A DNA stretch of 64,000 nt from Mesostigma viride (GCA_009746045.1 RPFO01000165.1:6827036-6891035); one strand, 5' to 3'; shown: positions 34,005-61,350, counted from the first letter of the stretch. Program-made: numbers and translations. Notes: generated by a model not told the origin, from the letters alone.

Positions 34005-34047
34005 TTTTAAACCCTAGACCCTAGACCCTAAACCCTAAACCCTAAAC
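34005..34047. repeat. interstitial telomere-type repeat (CCCTAAA)n
   Basis: Six units, the first degenerate (ccctaga) and the last three perfect CCCTAAA, immediately followed by the TTAA-like tail of a LINE copy. The unit is the plant/green algal TTTAGGG type. Confidence 0.85.
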
Positions 34048-34250
34048 AAGTAATCGTGATTAATTTATTAATTGTCACGTAGACTGCGTCACGTGGGTTC
34101 CAATGAAGGAACCTTCAACCCCTGCACACAATGAGAAGGAGGGAGGGCGCCCTAGCTTCTCTCACTGCCCTTAGTGGCCAGGCCACAGAGCGCTCTCTCC
34201 GCATCATGGTGCGGGCGCAACTGTGGGTGCAATAAAGCTTCGACATATAG
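34048..34250 (-). mobile_element. 5'-truncated copy of the ORF1-element 3' end
   Basis: The reverse complement matches 27346-27545, including gagagagcgctctgtggcct and agctagggcgccctccctcc. The terminal hairpin at 34076-34095 has one inserted base (CACGTAGACTGCGTCACGTG on the plus strand). The tail reads ATTAATTTATTAATT and abuts the telomere-type repeat. Confidence 0.8.
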
Positions 34251-34423
34251 CAAAAGTGTGGCGGATGCAGCTCGGTTGCCCCATGGTCCAGAGCCCACAG
34301 ATAGGCTTGGAACGCATTTAGAGGTGCCAGATTGGGAGAATATAGAGGCCTCTCCCGGAGCATGGAGCAGTTGTGATAACGATGACGATAAGTGATGATA
34401 ATGACAGAAAAATCACCACATCA

Positions 34424-50384
<15,961 letters not shown>

Positions 50385-51459
50385 TTCCTTCCTACTTGCC
50401 AGCACCTTGCTATTCTAACCTATCCGCGCTCTAAAATTGCAGCTATCCGGCTATGACGGGGATGCTGCCAGAATTCTCTGCACGTGCGCACTGAAAGATT
50501 TGGTACGATACTGCATGCGCGGTCAAGAACAAACGGATTTCACGCTAATAACAGATAGCCGTGCGTCTCTTGCATTCCGCCTAACTGGTCTACTTTGTTC
50601 ACCCATTGAAAGCAATTATTCAAGTCACCAAGGTTTGCACAAAGCTGTCGCAAAGACAATCTTCAAATCTCCATTCGGTTTGAAGTGACATATAATAATG
50701 AAACTGCGCACCTGCTCAGGACCTGCTGCGTAATCAAATTTGCGCGTTTGGAAATAAGGAAATACCAAATCCGAAAGGCTTGCATCACTCCCCGGACAGG
50801 AGAACTTTTGCGGATGACTGTAGGTGTAAGTTGGCGATGCCATGGTAACCGGAGACGTCCGTCCTATAGTCAGCAAAATTGGTGCGAGAGGTCCCCAGTT
50901 CGATTCCGGTCGGATTCATTTGCAGATCGCGTTTTCCGCGTTTTCCGCGGCCCGGCACTGAACGCAAAGGTTTTCACCTCTGCGGCGTGCCTGATCAGAA
51001 TAAGGAAATGGCACGTTCTTCATGGTCAAACGCCGAGTTGTTATTATCATACGAACAAAGTTGAGTACCTAGTAACCGGAAGTACTGTCATGCCAAATTT
51101 TTTTAAATCCAACTACTGAAAAATTTATTCATGCTACTGTACTCGGGAGAATTTGTACGACCAAATGAGATTTATCCGTTGTAGGATCAAGTCTCGTGTG
51201 GGGATCTCCGACCCGGCCACACCACCGAATTCCTTCTGCGGGAAAACCACCTGTTACCACATGCATGGGAAGTAAGGCTTACGCCAGGCTCCAACTCACA
51301 CCACGGGTGTGGCGCCCAAGCCCTGTCGATTATCACGTGTGTTTTTCGTGCGCGCACGCAGCTCTCAAAACGCGAGCGTGCGCAGGCCGCACGACATCTA
51401 CCACCACAATGCATTTGGATTAGAGAGTCTGGAAGCAGAGAACAACCCCCAGTTTGAAA
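50385..51459. promoter_or_regulatory. divergent intergenic region between ADIP-type and TRIC genes
   Basis: About 1,075 bp separates the two start codons, so both promoters should lie here. Part of it is a SINE insertion, and a family-B-like tail (TTTGGTACGATACTG) is near 50505. No TATA box or other core element stands out. Confidence 0.5.
50748..51006 (+). mobile_element. tRNA-like SINE (family A), copy 2
   Basis: Matches the inverse of 23046-23287 nearly completely. CCTATAGTC, then AGAGGTCC, then the B-box-like GTTCGATTCC read on this strand. Inserted in the divergent promoter region. Confidence 0.75.
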
Positions 51460-54400
51460 ATGTTAGACATTACGGGGCTGAAGCTAGATTTAGTGCAAGA
51501 GCTAAACAATGCTTCGGTCGCTCTCGGCAAGAACCTTGAGCCACTTTATCCGCAGGCTCGACAGCTGGCTACTGCTCTCTCCTCCATCCCCGAAGAGTAT
51601 CTACTGTTAGGCCACTGCCTGGTGATATCCTCAGCTGGCCGCCATCTGCCGTTCAAGACGCATTTTATTGTCTACTTTTGGGTCGCCTTTTTCACTGGCT
51701 TCGCCGGGGGCACGACAACTGCCCTCTTAATGCAGGTGCGGCTTGCATACTCGGGTTTCCAGCAATTCACCGCATTTTCTTTCGGTATCACATGGCGAGT
51801 ATCAGCTATGAAATTTTTCTCTTCAATCTTTTTTTGTTGCGTAATTTTCTTCAGCATTGCAGCATTGTGATTAGAACCAGTTCCTTGCATCTCCAAAGCT
51901 CTTAGAGTTTGCTTTCCATTCCAGAGTGGCGCAATAGCTGACTATCCATGCAAGCGACAAAAAAAATGCAAGCCGGACACAATTTTGGAAAATTGAAGAC
52001 ACGATGTTGGAAAATTGAAGTCTGCAATGTTATTCCAGCCACCGCATTAGCGGCTTGAGCATTGTCATCAAGGGCGTGAAGTCCCTGACGTTCGCTTTGG
52101 ACAATGACGTAACGTTTGCGTGTGCTGCCAACATCTGCTGCCGAAATGTGCTGCCAAGTTTGCTGCCAAAACGTGCTCCAAAAATGTGCTGCCGACATGT
52201 GCTGCCAAACCGTGGTGCCAAAACGTGATGCGGATGCAGGAAGCGCCGAGTTGGTTCACGAATAACATGGTGATGCTCGTTTGGACCGCGACATGGTGCG
52301 TTGGTGTTTCCTACATCCATAAGTACATGCTAGACAGGCCTCGGTTGGGTGTCCTTGGTACCACCGATGCATCCTAGAATACGCCATTGCCACTGCTAGT
52401 CGGCCGAGAGTTTGCATTAGGGTTGTTGTGATGCTCATTGTGTCCCTCTAATTGGCTAGTTAATGTTGGGTGCTAACAGCCCGCCTTGCCTCGTTCCTTT
52501 TGCCCCTGGGGTGACCTGGTGCGTCCCTGCCAGGTACGCCATGAACTACCTCCCCTGGAACCTGGGTGCAAAGATCTACGACAACCTGCTGCCGCTGAGG
52601 GTACGTATATACTTGGCACCGTGCGCCTTGTTCTGTCACGGCACGCCCCGAATATAGGCAACCTGCGGCCGCGGAGGGTACGGGGCTATACTTGGCGCCT
52701 TGTGCCTGGTTGTGTCTTGACACAGGTGTGATTCCTCGAGGATCAGCAACCTGCTGCCGCGGAGGGTACGGCACGTTTGGTGGAGCTGTTCGTGTCGTGT
52801 CATGCGCTGGTGTGGTATCTACTTCCCAAAGTAACCTGCTGCCAGTGGGGCAACCACCAAGTCGCGTGCTTAATCATGCCGAGGCAGTTGGCCTACCTTT
52901 TCTCAACTCTGTGGTAATGCTTCCCAGCAGCCACTGTGTATTGTACTCGCATATCCATACCAGTTGGGTTAGGGTTCTTTCTAGCTAGTCAAGTATACTA
53001 CGCAAGTTTGTCCGGTGAGTCCTGATCTATCTCAGGCTCGGTGTCAGTCACCACACGTTTGAGCGTTGATAACAATCCTTTAACTACCCTGATAACAATC
53101 CCTTATGAGCGATCCCTTGTTGTTGATATTCCCTTGTTGACAATCCCTAGTCGACAATCCCTTATTATAAACAGCCTTATTGTTAACCATCCCTATTTGT
53201 TAACAATCCCCTTGTTGTTAAAAATCCCCTTGTTGTTAACAATCCCCTTGTTGTTAACAATCCCCTTGTTGTTGACAATCCCCTTGTTGTTAACAATCCC
53301 CTATTTGTTAACAATCCCCTTGTTGTTAACAATCCCCTATTTGTTAACAATCCCCTTGTTGACTCAATTCCAGCACCATGAATGACCGCTGTCGGCATGC
53401 GCGACCATGTCAGCAAACGCATAAACAATGTCGTAATACTTCCCCGCGCCCATGGCAATGTTGTGAGATAACCTGTTGATGTCCTATTACCCTATTCATA
53501 GCCTAGTAACGTCCAACTCTCAACCGACATGGCGAAGCTGGCTCTACTCCCTCCCCCACCCCCACATTTATTATTTTCCATCTTCTGTGTTGAATCTCTA
53601 TCTCATCGTGCCTATCTCATCGTGCCTATCTCACCGTGCCTATCTCATCGTGCCTATCTCACCGTGCCTATCTCATTGTGCCTATCTCATTGTGCCTATC
53701 TCATTGTGCCTATCTCGTCGTGCCTATCCCTTCTTTTGCCATCTCCCCATCTTTTGAATCTCCATGTCACCGCGGCTATCCCACCGTGCATCTCATCCCC
53801 CACCGTGCATCTCATCCCCCGCCGTGCCCTGTGCGTTGACGGCGGCTGCGCACGGCTACGGCATTTCCCTGGTCCTGTGTTTAAACCATCCATCGTATGT
53901 CCATCTCACTGGATGACCCCCTATATTCCGCACGGGCTTCGGGCCCACCGTGCTGCGCGAACGGCTGGCGGTTTTGTGCGTCGGCACGTGCAACTTGCTG
54001 GCGGCGGAGCCCTCGTCCACGGTGTCTTGTGGCCATGCCTTGTGCGGCGCCTTGTGACCTGCCACGGTGTGTTGTGACCGTGCCTTGTGAAATGTGCTGC
54101 TGCATGGATTCATGGCGGGTGGCATCGTGATGGGTTGCCATCGTCGCACCGTGGTGGGCGCTGCCCTGGCGCCGTGACGGATGCGGGCACAGCTGTGCGC
54201 TCAAGTGGGGTTCGCCTACTCGCGCTCGAGGCTCATTGTCACCAAGGCAGGTCCAATGATAATGTTAATACTAATACATTGTTGTTATGACTTACAATAT
54301 GTGCCTAACTGTATGTCCTTATATGTGCCTAACTATATGTCCTAATATGTGCTTATTGCCTAACTACATGTCCTAATATGTGCCTAACTATGTGTCCTAA

Positions 54401-57400
54401 TATGTGCCTAATATGTCCACTCTACTGCTACCGCTTGTGCTCGAGGCTCATCGTCATCAAGGCAGGTCCTAGATTTAAAATAATATTGTTGTCATGTAGT
54501 ACTACTATGTGCCTAACTAGTAGTATGGTTAATTATAATATTGTTGTCATGTAGTACTACTATGTGCCCAACTAGTAGTATGGTTACAGGTACTATCACC
54601 ACGGCCACCCATAGAGCCACCAGTATGTGCCACACACCACCACCACGAGTGCAGCGTGCTTGTCTGTTTGTAGAACTACGTTTCCGCATGCTGGTAACGG
54701 GCTGCTGGCCTGCGCAAGGACAGCCACAGGCAACGTTCGCGTGCCCTTGAAATGTGCGTTCGTTTGCTAGTCCATATACTACCTAGGCTAGTAGTATTAG
54801 GCTATTTTCTCATATACCACCTAGGCTAGTAGTATTAGGCTATCTTCTCATATACCACCTAGGCTAGTAGTATCAGGCTATTTTCTCATGTACTACCTAG
54901 GCTAGTAGTAAATAGGCTATCTTCTCATATACTACCTAGGCTAGTAGTATTAGGCTATCTTCTCATAAACCACCTAGGCTAGTAGTATTAGGCTATCTTC
55001 TCATATACCACCTAGGCTAGTAGTATAAGGCTATTTTCTCATATACCACCCAGGCTAGTAGTATTAGGCTATCTTCTCATATACTACCTAGGCTAGCAGT
55101 ATTAGGCTATCTTCTCATATACCACCTAGGCTAGTTGTATTAGGCTATTTTCTCATATACCACCTAGGCTAGCAGTATTAGGCTATTTTCTCATATAACA
55201 CCTAGGCTAGTAGTATTAGGCTATTTTCTCATATACTACCTAGGCTTGTAGTATTAGGCTATTTTCTCATGTGTTATCATCTGCCGCGCTCCCCTCACAA
55301 CAACCCCAGGTGAACGCGGCGCTGGCGCTGTATGGGCGCGGAGCGATTGCAGGGCCATTGATAATCGGGACGCTCTCCGGTGTGTGCCAACCTGTGGCTT
55401 TGCTCTCGCCCACCACATGGTCCAGCAAGTGGCCTTGTCGTACGTACTACATCGCTACAGCTGCGCAAGGCGTTTGGCTTGCTATGCCGTTGGAACACTG
55501 TACAGTCCTCTCTTGGCCTCACCGTACAGTGATGTACAGTGTTCAGTGGTGAAGACAGGGCCCATGCCTGCTGTGTTGCGTAGCTTTGCTTCCGCCTAAG
55601 GCATCCTCCTCCCTTGGTCGTCCTTATTCCGCACCCCTTGCGATGCCAGAGGATCAGGAGACCCCTATCATCGCGAGATTGTGCTAGAGGTCCTGTGTTT
55701 GAGTCCCAATACCCTACCAAAATTTCGCGCTCAGTGCAAAGCGTACTTGATCTATAGCAAGGCTTTCTCGTCGTCGCGCCCACTGTGCCATTTTCCTCTC
55801 TGGCCATACAAACAGTGGGCTTATCGTCTGCAAGGATTTCACAATGGCTGCCTTGTCTCAGTAGTGGACATACACGGACACGTCTGCCTTATGATAGTTC
55901 ATATGTGGTCCTTGTGATGGTTCCTATTCCATGCACCTAATGCTTTGTGATAGTTCCTATGTGGTCCTTGTGATAGTTCCTATTCCATGCACCTAATGCT
56001 TTGTGATAGTTCATATGTGGTCCTTGTGATAGTTCCTATTCCATGCACCTAATGCTTTGTGATAGTTCATATGTGGTTCTTGTGATGGTTCCTATTCCAT
56101 GCACCTAATGCTTTGTGATAGTTCATATGTGGTCCTTGTGATAGTTCCTATTCCATGCACCTAATGCTTTGTGATAGTTCCTATGTGGTCCTTGTGATAG
56201 TTCCTATTCCATGCACCTAATGCTTTGTGATAGTTCCTATGTGGTCCTTGTGATAGTTCCTATTCCATGCACCTAATGCTTTGTGATAGTTCCTATGTGG
56301 TCCTTGTGATAGTTCCTATTCCATGCACCTAATGCTTGTGCGAGTCCTAATGCCCGCACCAGACTTTCTGATGCATGGTACTAATGAATGCACTCCATAC
56401 CCTAATGCTTCTGCCGAAAGCCCTTTGTCCTTCTCCTGTGAGTTTCGCCTCTCACAAGACTGGCTCTTTGCCTTCCCTTTTCCTGATCCGCCGCGTCTTG
56501 CGCTCCCACGGGCTGCACCGGCAACTGGACGCGTGTGCCGCTCATGCTAACATCCGTTACCGTTACCTTTTGCTGGCTCCCTGCCTCGCGCTACTGCAGG
56601 CTGCGCCGGCAAGCTCACGCGTGTGCCGCTCATGCTAACATCTGTTACCGATACCTTTTGTTGGCTCCTTGCCTTGCGCTACTGCAGGCTGTGCCGGCAA
56701 GCTCACGCGCGACCTGGTCGGACGGCTATGGGGGGAGGAGCCAACACACAAGTCTGAGATGGCCACCCCCTCGTGGTAAGTGCCTCGCTCCCCGGCTGTG
56801 TGGCATCCTTGTTGGAAACAGTGCAGGAATAGAAGTTAACCAGTTGGAGCAGCCAGCACACAAGTCTGAGATGCCCCCCCCCGCCCCCCTAGTGATGTTC
56901 CTGGTGAGGCCCGCGGGCTCCGCCCAGCCCCAAATGGCAGTCCGAGCAGCCAACCGCCCCGCGTGCAGTCCACGTTTTAGTGTTCTGGATTGGGCGTAGC
57001 TTGCAGACCGCCCACTACCGGCCCGCTTTCGGGTTCCCGTGTCTGGAATGGACGCATACTTGGGGAGCTCCCAATAGTCCGGGACAGGTGGACCTTCCTC
57101 AAGTAGTGAAGTAGATTATCCGTCCTGATACCTGATACCTGATACCTGATACCTGATATCTGAAATCTAATGTCGGATATCTAATCATTCAATTTTGACA
57201 TGAGGGTATCTTCTTATATCTGATTCATGATGTACGATACCTGAATTCTTTTCTTAATAATCATAATTGTATCTGTGATATCATATACTATAGAGTATAT
57301 ACTACTATAGATAGATACGATATAGATATAGATATCATATACTATAGAGTATATCATATACTATAGAGCACCAGATATCAGTGCCCCTGTCTATGTACCA

Positions 57401-59851
57401 CACAATCTGACCCCACAGTGTGGGGTCACCAGCGTGGAATGTGGCGGTGACGTTGTTGGCTGTTTGGTCCAAATCTTTCTTGGCAAGGGCAAGCGAAAGC
57501 GCAACTCAGCAAGGGCGACCGCAAGCGAACTCACCCGCATGGAGCGTCGTCCGAGTCAGCCTTCATGGGAGCGTCCCTGTACCTGCTGGTGTCCGCGTGG
57601 CTGCTCACACCTGCATCCTACCCTGTCTGTCTACCTTGCCCTGGTATCGGATACCTGCTGGCATCGTCCCTTGTTCTGTACCGCACAGGTCCTCCAAGTC
57701 AGCCTTCATGGGAGCGTTCCTGTACCTGCTCATGTCCGTGTGGCTGCCCATCCTGCCCCAGGACGTTGCCTTCACCCTGGTGGCCACCCTGCTGGTGGGT
57801 TGTGGGCCAGCTACTCATACCATTCACAAACCAGGCACTCTTTAAGCGTATTTTTAGTCCAAGGGAATGGTAGGCTACTCCAAGGCAATAGGACATTGAT
57901 AGGTGATGCCGCCATAATAAGTAATGCCATCAGGCTTTGCAATTCTCTAGCAGTCCTCTCGGTCTGGCCGGACTGGCCCTTTTCCCCATTCAAAGCAGGT
58001 CCTGGGCGTCCTTAAGTGTTATACGGATCACAGCGGGGGGTAAATTGCGTGATCATTGTACCGTCTCATTCCCAGCTCGTTTGCTCTGTTGTGTTCATGC
58101 GGCGTTGCCTGGCCATGTCATCCTAATCCGCCAATGATCCCAAAACTGGGCATACGGGTCCCACCACCACGCCAGCTGGCGCACGCGCTGGCGTCAGAGA
58201 TTCTGGGCGCCTTTGACCCACTGGACGCCCCCTTCCGGGCCCTCTGCAAGATCTGGTGAGTTGCTGCCTTCCTTCTTTGGAAGAGTCTACCTACCTTGAA
58301 GCGTCTACCTTGAGAAAACTTTGGGGACAGCCAGGTAGTAGCACCAGGTAGTTCTACCAGGCAGCTCTAGCTTGCAATCCGTAACTCGCAAACTATTACG
58401 CACAAACTCACAAACAGCTGTTCACAACAATAACTCACAAGTAGCCACTCGCAAACAGTGATCTGACGGCCTATTGGAGGTATGATGATACCTGGAGGAC
58501 AGCCAGGTACTGGGAGCAGGAAGCGCCAGCGCATGGATAATATTGTATGGCTTGTGTAATGCACGAATAGTAAGAGCCTTTCCACATATGGTGACGAATG
58601 CGCGCGAATTAGGAGGACTCGGATTGGTCCGGACCGCAGTTCCAGGCTCGAGGTCAGATTAGGCGAGGCGAATAATAATAATTAGCGGTGCCTGAGCGGT
58701 GAATTGATCGTGACCTCCTTTCCACAACCAGATCCGATCCGTACCGTCGTGGCGCTTTCCCCGCCGGTTTTCCCACACCGCCGCTTTCCCACTCGACCTA
58801 CCTTTCTTGACCCTAATTCTGACTGGAACTGACCGGAACTGCTTTTTTCGAGTTCCAGGAGTTCCACCCCAGTTCCGGTCGAATTAGCGGTCGCGTCCAA
58901 TTAGCGGTCTAATTGGACGGTCAAATGTGGAAACCTCTAATTCCGGAACCGACTGAATTAGGACCCTAACCCCCCGGAACTAACGAATGTGGAAAGGGCC
59001 TAACTTTGCAGCTTGGAGCGAATCTACTCTAACATTACTTTCTTTTTCTTTTTATTAACTTGGCAAGCAAACATCGCAGACAAACATGGCAAACTAGCAT
59101 AGCAAACAAGCCAACTTGCCGCTGACATGCTGCCAACCTGGATGCAGCCAACCATTTGCGGCCAACCTAGATGCGGCGAACCTAGCTTTATGACCTATAA
59201 GTTGTTACATTTGGACCGAGCTTGCTGACCTATAAGTTATTACATTTGGACCTAGCTTGTTGACCTATAAGTTATAACATTTGGACCTAGCTTGTTGACC
59301 TATAAGTTATAACATCTGGACCTAGCTTGTTGACCTATTAGTTATAACATCTGGACCTAGCTTGCTGACCTATAGTTATAACATTTGGACCTAGCTTGCA
59401 GACCTATTAGTTATAACATCTGGAGTTCTGGACCTAGCTTGCTGACCTATAAGTTACAACATCTGGACCTAGCTGGTTGACCTAAATATATACTACTATA
59501 TATAACATCTGGACCTAGCTTGCTGACCTGTCTTGCTTGCTGACCCAACATGTGGGCCTGTGTGTCTATCTTGTTTCTATCACGCTGCCACCTGGCGAAA
59601 CCTGCAGCCTCATTCCATTCCCAGGCTCGGTAGCTAGCAGCAGCCCCAAGGCGTCGGCGTCAGGAGCAGCCAGTGGCGGTGCAAAGAGCAATCCGGCAAA
59701 GGAAGGCTCGGCCACAAGGAAGGCCCTTCCAGCTCAGGACAGCGCTGCCACCACCGTACTGGATGGACATGCATCGTCGGCATCCGCCACCAGCCGCATT
59801 GAGAGGAAGCCAGGGGTGCCCAAGCTGTCCGACCTGCGCAAGAGAAAGTGA
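51460..59851 (+). CDS. TMEM38: TRIC (TMEM38-type) intracellular monovalent cation channel
   Basis: Nine exons, phases consistent, 335 aa: 51460-51735, 52240-52295, 52534-52600, 54193-54246, 55310-55379, 56688-56775, 57689-57794, 58176-58255 and 59641-59851. The order of motifs follows the family: a first helix (LGHCLVISSAG), FIVYFWVAFFTGFAGG, then NNMVMLVWTATWYAMNYLPW and NLLPLR (animal: NNASIL...WYLIFF...LPVK), a basic amphipathic stretch RSRLIVTK, GPLIIGTLSGCAGKL, RLWGEEPTHKSEM, SAFMGAFLYLLMSVWLPILP and DVAFTLVATLL, and a Ser/Ala/Lys-rich basic tail ending RKRK. Family members are trimeric K+ channels of the ER that balance charge during Ca2+ release. The first in-frame ATG is at 51460. Intron 4 begins GC (AAG-GCAGGT), the only choice that keeps phase. 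The acceptor of exon 9 is ambiguous by a few bases. Confidence 0.85.
52120..52235. repeat. GTGCTGCCAAA short repeat
   Basis: Six to seven imperfect units next to the acceptor of TRIC exon 2; intronic. Confidence 0.75.
52655..52855 (+). repeat. three copies of TRIC exon 3 donor junction
   Basis: The exon ends CAACCTGCTGCCGCTGAGG before GTACGT. Copies at about 52660 and 52746 keep the donor as GTACGG; one at about 52832 is decayed. Spacing is about 86 bp. Confidence 0.9.
53075..53365. repeat. short repeat, AACAATCCCCTTGTTGTT
   Basis: About 14 imperfect 17-18 bp units in TRIC intron 3. Confidence 0.92.
53590..53735. repeat. 13 bp repeat CCTATCTCATCGTG
   Basis: About ten units of 13-14 bp in TRIC intron 3, followed by a looser ccaccgtgcatctcatcccc duplication. 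Confidence 0.92.
54285..54420. repeat. TGTGCCTAACTATATGTCCT repeat
   Basis: Five to six imperfect units of about 22 bp between the real and copied exon 4 junctions. A second repeat pair (attgttgtcatgtagtacta) is at 54486 and 54541. Confidence 0.88.
54437..54475 (+). repeat. copy of TRIC exon 4 donor junction
   Basis: CTCGAGGCTCATCGTCATCA, then AG followed by GCAGGTCC, matching the exon 4 end and its unusual GC donor about 200 bp downstream. Confidence 0.88.
54768..55272. repeat. about 38 bp minisatellite, CACCTAGGCTAGTAGTATTA
   Basis: About 13 units with ggctattttctcatat; runs almost up to the acceptor of TRIC exon 5. Confidence 0.95.
55634..55730 (+). mobile_element. tRNA-like SINE fragment (family B), copy 2
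   Basis: Shares GGATCAGGAGACCCCTAT and AGAGGTCCTGTGTT with 2964-3052. The B-box position reads GTGTTTGAGTCCC. Intronic in the TRIC gene. Confidence 0.6.
55905..56335. repeat. about 57 bp minisatellite, CCTATTCCATGCACCTAATG
   Basis: Seven to eight units containing tgtgatagttcctatgtggt, in TRIC intron 5. Confidence 0.95.
56512..56645 (+). repeat. two copies of TRIC exon 6 acceptor side
   Basis: The exon starts actgcag, then GCTGTGCCGGCAAGCTCACG. A copy at about 56598 keeps acceptor and start; an older one near 56512 (GGGCTGCACCGGCAACTGGA) has lost it. Spacing is about 85-90 bp. Confidence 0.9.
56842..56880 (+). repeat. copy of TRIC exon 6 internal or donor side
   Basis: ccagcacacaagtctgagatg repeats the exon's ccaacacacaagtctgagat about 105 bp downstream. 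The donor is not retained. Confidence 0.7.
57125..57375. repeat. CTGATACC and ATAGAGTATATCATATACT repeats
   Basis: Short direct repeats followed by an AT-rich palindromic cluster, intronic. Confidence 0.8.
57547..57605 (+). repeat. copy of TRIC exon 7 acceptor side
   Basis: CGTCGTCCGAGTCAGCCTTC and GGGAGC...CTGTACCTGCTGGTGTCCGC match the exon start for about 55 nt, 146 bp upstream of it. It reads SAFMGASLYLLVSAWLL. No clear acceptor AG is retained. Confidence 0.85.
58270..59190. other. TRIC intron 8, left part, no gene seen
   Basis: Contains TCCGGAACT-type inverted motifs near 58800-58990 and small duplications, but no exon that improves the gene model. Confidence 0.4.
59195..59530. repeat. 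about 39 bp minisatellite, GACCTATAAGTTATAACATT
   Basis: Eight to nine variable units with tggacctagcttg, in TRIC intron 8. Confidence 0.95.
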
Positions 59852-60084
59852 ACTAGTGAAGACTCATTGGCTCTCAGTTTCTTGGCTGGTTTAGCTTGAT
59901 ACTACTATTAGTTATCGTAGCTGTCTTGGTCCGCTATTAGCGTTAATATTAGCTTTAATATTTCAGTAATGGCAGCTGTTGATTGAACCTGCGGTCACGT
60001 AGGGGAGTCGCAAAGTGTTAACCCTTGTGATGGCATTTGTCCGATGTTATTGTTTTTGGTATTTGGCAACTCGAAGCTAGATAG
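59852..60084. other. 3' flank of the TRIC gene
   Basis: Probable 3' untranslated region. A TGTAA-type polyadenylation signal was not seen. Confidence 0.35.
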
Positions 60085-60240
60085 CTAGATCCGTTCATTA
60101 AAAATTAAATTAAATTATAACATGCCTCCGTTGGGAGATCATGTAGCACATATTCCTTGATGGATGGGTGGAGTGGAGGAAGCCGCGTAATCGAACTAAC
60201 CTAACTCTAAGCTATCTAGTCTAGAAAATCCTGACTACAC
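60085..60240 (+). repeat. dispersed repeat, inverted partner at 18.64-18.80 kb
   Basis: See the 18.6 kb entry for the shared blocks. On this strand an AATTAAATTAAATTA tract precedes ATGCCTCCGTTGGGAGATCA and the element ends near CTAGAAAATCCTGAC. Confidence 0.75.
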
Positions 60241-60359
60241 TACTCATCAAAACGCCTCCTCCTCTTGGGGGGAGGTGGCTTGCCCACAGGGGCTGGCGTG
60301 TGAGCCTTGACAATCTTCTGGCACCGTGTCTTGTTCTGCATGGCAGTCCAAAGAAGGGA

Positions 60360-60436
60360 GAGAGAGTGGATCCGTCCATCCCACTTCATTTCCATCCCAC
60401 TGATGACTTATGGTCACGTGACGCCAGTCTGTGTGC
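60360..60436 (+). mobile_element. decayed LINE 3' end
   Basis: tccatcccac...ccatcccactgatgactta, then TCACGTGACGCCAGTC, parallels the 3' end of the LINE at 61.4 kb, with the right arm of the hairpin damaged and no TTAA tail. Confidence 0.55.
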
Positions 60437-60514
60437 TTGAAAATAAGTTAGCAGTTTATGTCGGTCATTTAGGTCGGACACGGCTTAAGTCGGACGGAGC
60501 AGAAGGGGTCTATT

Positions 60515-61350
60515 ATCAAGGAGACAGCCGGCGCAGGCCAGAAATCGGGAGAATCCGGGGTCTGTGCAACTGCTATGAAATCAGCCCCAAAACGGAGGCC
60601 CTGGCCCTCGGCATGGCAGGGCCCCCACCCACACTCCGCCTCTTAGACGACACCGAGGTCAACTACCCTCCTTCAGGCCGCTTCAAGCTGCTCGGCAGTT
60701 GGCTTCCCGACTGCGAGGACGACCTGACGACACGGATCGGCATGGCGTGGGCGCAACTCCATGCAACTTTCAGACCGTTCAACCACCGCCGCTGGTGGAG
60801 CAAACCCGCCCTTCCCTGGATCGTCAAGCGTGACCTCTTCAAGGTCGTCATTCTGACGATCCTGACCTACTACGGCGCCGAGACCTGGACACTGACGCAG
60901 GAGCTGGAGCAACGACTCGACGGCGCCGTCACCAAGATGCTGCGCAAGGCCCTTAACATCCCCTTTGGTTTGCACATTAGTAATGAGGATTTGTACGCTG
61001 ATTTGCCCTATTTTTCCCTCATTCTTAGGCACAGGTGCCTGGGCCATGCCGGGCACCTGGCCCGCACAGATCAGGTAGACACATCAGATAGACTAGCTGG
61101 CACCAAGCCCGCCCAGCCTGGGCGATATGTCCTCACCTGGCGTGCCCCAGGCCGCGCGCGGCAGGGCCGCCACCCGTGGACTTTTCGTGATAGACTCGGC
61201 ATGGACATGTGCTACACTAGACGTGACGGGCTCACCCCCGGGCAGCCTCCTGGTTTGTCTGTAATATGGAGGCAGATGGTACGCAAGGATAGATGGCAAG
61301 TAGTGATGAAGGAGACCACCCCCAAGTCTGTAGGGGCTCCGCGCGTGTGA
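60515..61350 (+). pseudogene. C-terminal part of a LINE reverse transcriptase (5'-truncated)
   Basis: Open for about 275 codons but without the catalytic YADD block or endonuclease. What remains is the thumb and C-terminal region typical of non-LTR polymerases: ISPKTEALALG, FKLLGSWLPD, AWAQLHATFRP, YGAETWTLTQELEQRLDGAV, LRHRCLGHAGHLAR. A full element would supply ORF2 activities for target-primed reverse transcription. The clade is not assignable from this part. The frame is undisrupted, so truncation at insertion, not later decay, explains the loss. Confidence 0.8.

Noticed and set aside
50865-50925. A true tRNA gene
   Set aside because: The B box fits but the A box is off by at least one position, and no cloverleaf with a paired acceptor stem could be drawn. 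The match to other copies fits a SINE.
55295-55807. 170-codon minus-strand frame opposite TRIC exon 5
   Set aside because: Overlaps TRIC exon 5 and a SINE copy; no coding features.
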